Origin: CAHJXF01 sp964657795
GTDB lineage: Bacteria > Pseudomonadota > Gammaproteobacteria > Burkholderiales > Burkholderiaceae_D
NCBI GenBank assembly: GCA_964657795.1
Contig: CAZZWS010000231.1
Coordinates: 1 to 6,324 of the forward strand
Direction of reading: 5' to 3'
DNA length: 6,324 nt
The notes below the pieces were generated by a model. It made no database searches and was not told the origin of the DNA. It saw nothing but the letters and a program-made list of their open reading frames with translations. The position numbers and the translations under genes are program-made. This document shows positions 4,328 to 6,324 of the stretch, piece after piece. Within the stretch, counting starts at the first letter, position 1. The number at the start of each line of letters is the position of its first letter.

Positions 4328-6324
4328 ATGCAACTCTCCGAACACTGGCTGCGTACCTTCGTCGATCCCGACCTGTCGACCGACGCGCTCGCGCACGAGC
4401 TGACGATGCGCGGGCTCGAGATCGAGGACGTGCGGCCGGTCGCGCCGCCGTTCACGGGCATCGTCGTGGGCGAGGTGCTCGACGTCGCGAAGCATCCCAA
4501 CGCCGATCGCCTGAACGTCTGCCAGGTATCGATCGATCCTTCGCATCCGCCGCTCACCATCGTCTGCGGCGCGCCGAACGTGGCGGTCGGCATCAAGGTG
4601 CCGTGCGCGACGGTCGGCGCCGTGCTGCCGCCCCCGAAGGCAGGCGATGCACCGTTCGAAATCAGGCAGGCCACGATGCGCGGCGTCGCGAGCGAGGGCA
4701 TGCTGTGCTCCGCGCGCGAGCTCAAGCTCTCGGACGATCACGGGGGCCTGTTGATCCTCGCCGCGGATGCGCGCGTCGGCGCCCCGATCCGCGATGCCCT
4801 CGACCTCGACGATCACGTCTTCACGATCAAGCTCACGCCCAACAAGGGCGACTGCCTGTCGGCCCTCGGCGTCGCACGCGAGATCGCCGCGCTGTCGGGC
4901 CGGCCGCTGATCGAGCCGTCGTACGCCCCGGTGCCGCCGACGTCGGACGAGATCGTGCCGGTGACCATCGCAGCGCCCGACCTCTGCGGTCGCTTCAGCG
5001 GTCGCGTCGTCCGCGGCCTGGATGCGCGTGCGGCGACGCCGGCGTGGATGAAGGATCGCCTGGCACGCAGCGGTCAGCGCAGCGTGTCCGCGCTCGTCGA
5101 CATCTCCAACTACGTGATGCTCGAGGTCGGCCGTCCGACGCACGTGTTCGATCTCGCGAAGATCCACGGCGGCCTCACGGTGCGCTGGGCGCGCGACGGC
5201 GAGACGCTGAAGCTGCTCAACGGCGAGACCGTGACGCTGACCGCGGACGTCGGTGTGATCGCCGACGACGGAGGGGTCGATGGAAGCCGGGTCGAGAGCA
5301 TGGCCGGCATCATGGGCGGCGACGCCACCGCGGTGTCGCTGGCCACCACCGACGTCTACATCGAGGCCGCGTTCTGGTGGCCGGACGCGGTCCGCGGCCG
5401 CGCCCGCAAGTACGGCTTCTCGACCGAAGCCGCGCATCGCTTCGAGCGCGGCGTCGATGCCACGACCACGGTCGAGCATCTCGAGCGGATCACGCGGCTC
5501 GTACTGGACATCTGCGGCACCGACGCGACCCGCATCGGCCCGATCGACGACCACGTCGTCGCGCTGCCCGATCGAACGCCTGTCCGCATGCGCGTCGCAC
5601 GAGCCACCCGGGTCATCGGCCTGCCGATCACGGCAGCCGAGATGGCCGCGATCTTCGACGGCTTCTCGTTTACGTACACGCGTGAAGGTCTGACGCACGA
5701 CGAGGTCTTCCTCGTCACGCCGCCGGCGTATCGCTTCGACCTCGAGATCGAGGAAGACCTGATCGAGGAAGTCGCGCGCGGCTACGGCTTCGAGAAGATT
5801 CCCGCGCATCTGCCGGTCGCGCGTCACGGCATGCGGGTCGAGCCCGAAGAACGCCGCGGCGTGCACGACCTGGCCGACGCGATCGCCGGTCGCGACTACC
5901 GCGAGGCGATCAACTTCAGCTTCGTCGAAGAGGCGTGGGAGCGCGACTTCGCCGGCAACGACGATCCCATCCGCCTGCTCAACCCGATCGCCGCGCCGCT
6001 CGCCGTGATGCGCTCGTCGCTGATCGGCAGCCTCGTCGCCAACGTCCGTTTCAACCTCAACCGCAAGGCCGCGCGCGTGCGGATGTTCGAGATCGCGAAG
6101 GTCTATCGTCGCGACGCCACGGTGGTCGACGGCCCGCTGTCGGTGGCCGGCATCGCGCAGCCGCTGCGGGTCGGTGCGATCGCGTGGGGTGGTGCGGTGG
6201 CCGACCAGTGGGGCGTCGCTTCGCGCGCGGTCGACTTCTTCGACGTGAAGGCCGATGTCGAGGCGTTGTTCGCGGCACTGGGCCCGGACGCCGCGCCATC
6301 GTTCGATGCAGCGTTCGACGCATC
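4328..6324 (+). CDS. pheT: Phenylalanyl-tRNA synthetase beta subunit, 3'-truncated by window edge
   Basis: PheT partners PheS, binds tRNA-Phe and hydrolyses mischarged Tyr-tRNA. The frame is open from the ATG at 4328 to the window end (665 codons plus 2 nt); full-length family members are near 800 residues, so the C-terminal anticodon-binding domain is missing. The N-terminus MQLSEHWLRTFVDP is typical. The EMAP-like tRNA-binding domain begins near residue 42 (FTGIVVGEV, HPNADRLNVC, CGAPNV at 80, SEGMLCS at 122). The B3/B4 editing domain covers about 220–335 (RFSGRVV, SNYVMLEVGRPTHVFD, AGIMGG). The B5 domain ends with YRFDLEIEEDLIEEVARGYG from residue 468. The class II-like domain includes LLNPIAAPLAVMRSSL near 550. 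Residues 317–321 (VDGSR) appear to be a small insertion made by the repeat at 5273–5295. No Shine-Dalgarno sequence is visible in the 39 nt after pheS, so translation may depend on coupling. Confidence 0.95.
   Translation, partial: MQLSEHWLRTFVDPDLSTDALAHELTMRGLEIEDVRPVAPPFTGIVVGEVLDVAKHPNADRLNVCQVSIDPSHPPLTIVCGAPNVAVGIKVPCATVGAVLPPPKAGDAPFEIRQATMRGVASEGMLCSARELKLSDDHGGLLILAADARVGAPIRDALDLDDHVFTIKLTPNKGDCLSALGVAREIAALSGRPLIEPSYAPVPPTSDEIVPVTIAAPDLCGRFSGRVVRGLDARAATPAWMKDRLARSGQRSVSALVDISNYVMLEVGRPTHVFDLAKIHGGLTVRWARDGETLKLLNGETVTLTADVGVIADDGGVDGSRVESMAGIMGGDATAVSLATTDVYIEAAFWWPDAVRGRARKYGFSTEAAHRFERGVDATTTVEHLERITRLVLDICGTDATRIGPIDDHVVALPDRTPVRMRVARATRVIGLPITAAEMAAIFDGFSFTYTREGLTHDEVFLVTPPAYRFDLEIEEDLIEEVARGYGFEKIPAHLPVARHGMRVEPEERRGVHDLADAIAGRDYREAINFSFVEEAWERDFAGNDDPIRLLNPIAAPLAVMRSSLIGSLVANVRFNLNRKAARVRMFEIAKVYRRDATVVDGPLSVAGIAQPLRVGAIAWGGAVADQWGVASRAVDFFDVKADVEALFAALGPDAAPSFDAAFDA
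5273..5295 (+). repeat. 23-nt element (15-nt repeat unit), copy 2, inside pheT
   Basis: GGGTCGA occurs at 5274–5280 and 5289–5295, separated by TGGAAGCC; it matches the pheS copy at 21 of 23 positions. Here it is read in another frame, as GVDGSRV. E. coli PheT has 7 residues between IAD and the GI(F/M)GG motif, whereas this protein has 12, an excess of 5 residues or exactly one 15-nt unit. Removing one unit would leave the plausible family-like stretch IADDGGVESMAGIMGG. Confidence 0.65.

Noticed and set aside
4603..5685. 360-codon + strand frame overlapping pheT
   Set aside because: It is an Arg-rich out-of-frame shadow of pheT; the pheT frame is open throughout and matches its family.
3053..5866. 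937-codon open frame on the − strand opposite rplT, pheS and pheT
   Set aside because: It is antisense to three certain genes, is dominated by Arg, Asp, Ala and Val as expected from the reverse of G+C-rich codons, and shows no recognisable domain.
1..6324. CRISPR array, tRNA or rRNA gene, insertion sequence or new defence system
   Set aside because: No regularly spaced repeats, cloverleaf-like sequence, transposase or unknown gene was seen; every long + frame belongs to a known translation gene or is its shadow.

Overview
The window is one co-directional block, all on the + strand, carrying the conserved bacterial translation cluster thrS–infC–rpmI–rplT–pheS–pheT. It is cut at both ends: thrS enters without its N-terminal coding part and pheT runs off the right edge without its C-terminal part. 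The DNA is G+C-rich (about 63% in a hand-counted coding stretch). The proteins look proteobacterial, and the L35, L20 and IF3 sequences most resemble Betaproteobacteria of the Burkholderiales type. That placement is from remembered family sequences, not a search.

Layout: thrS 3' part (2–1648); a 108-nt leader with a long imperfect hairpin; infC (1757–2281), which appears to start at the rare codon ATC; a 209-nt spacer with a small hairpin and an 81-nt imperfect palindrome of the dispersed intergenic type; rpmI (2491–2688); 27 nt; rplT (2716–3090); a 118-nt spacer with a perfect 12-bp hairpin; pheS (3209–4288); 39 nt; pheT (4328–end). The genes supply threonyl- and phenylalanyl-tRNA, initiation factor 3 and two large-subunit proteins. 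In well-studied relatives this cluster is controlled by IF3 (its own start codon), by L20 (the rpmI–rplT mRNA) and, for pheST in enterobacteria, by attenuation.

No unknown gene system is visible. The gene order is ordinary, and the interest lies in small-scale structure. (1) A 23-nt element built on a 15-nt repeat unit occurs once inside pheS and once inside pheT. It is read in different frames, and at each place the protein appears longer than its family. (2) The 3' end of thrS has a patch of about 120 nt with lower G+C (about 50%) and foreign-looking codons; it includes a plausible promoter for infC. (3) The infC leader can fold into a long hairpin capped by a GNRA-type loop, with a competing small hairpin beside it. 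(4) A large palindromic repeat separates infC from the ribosomal protein genes. Long open frames on the − strand, including one of 937 codons opposite pheS/pheT, are judged to be shadows of G+C-rich codon use.
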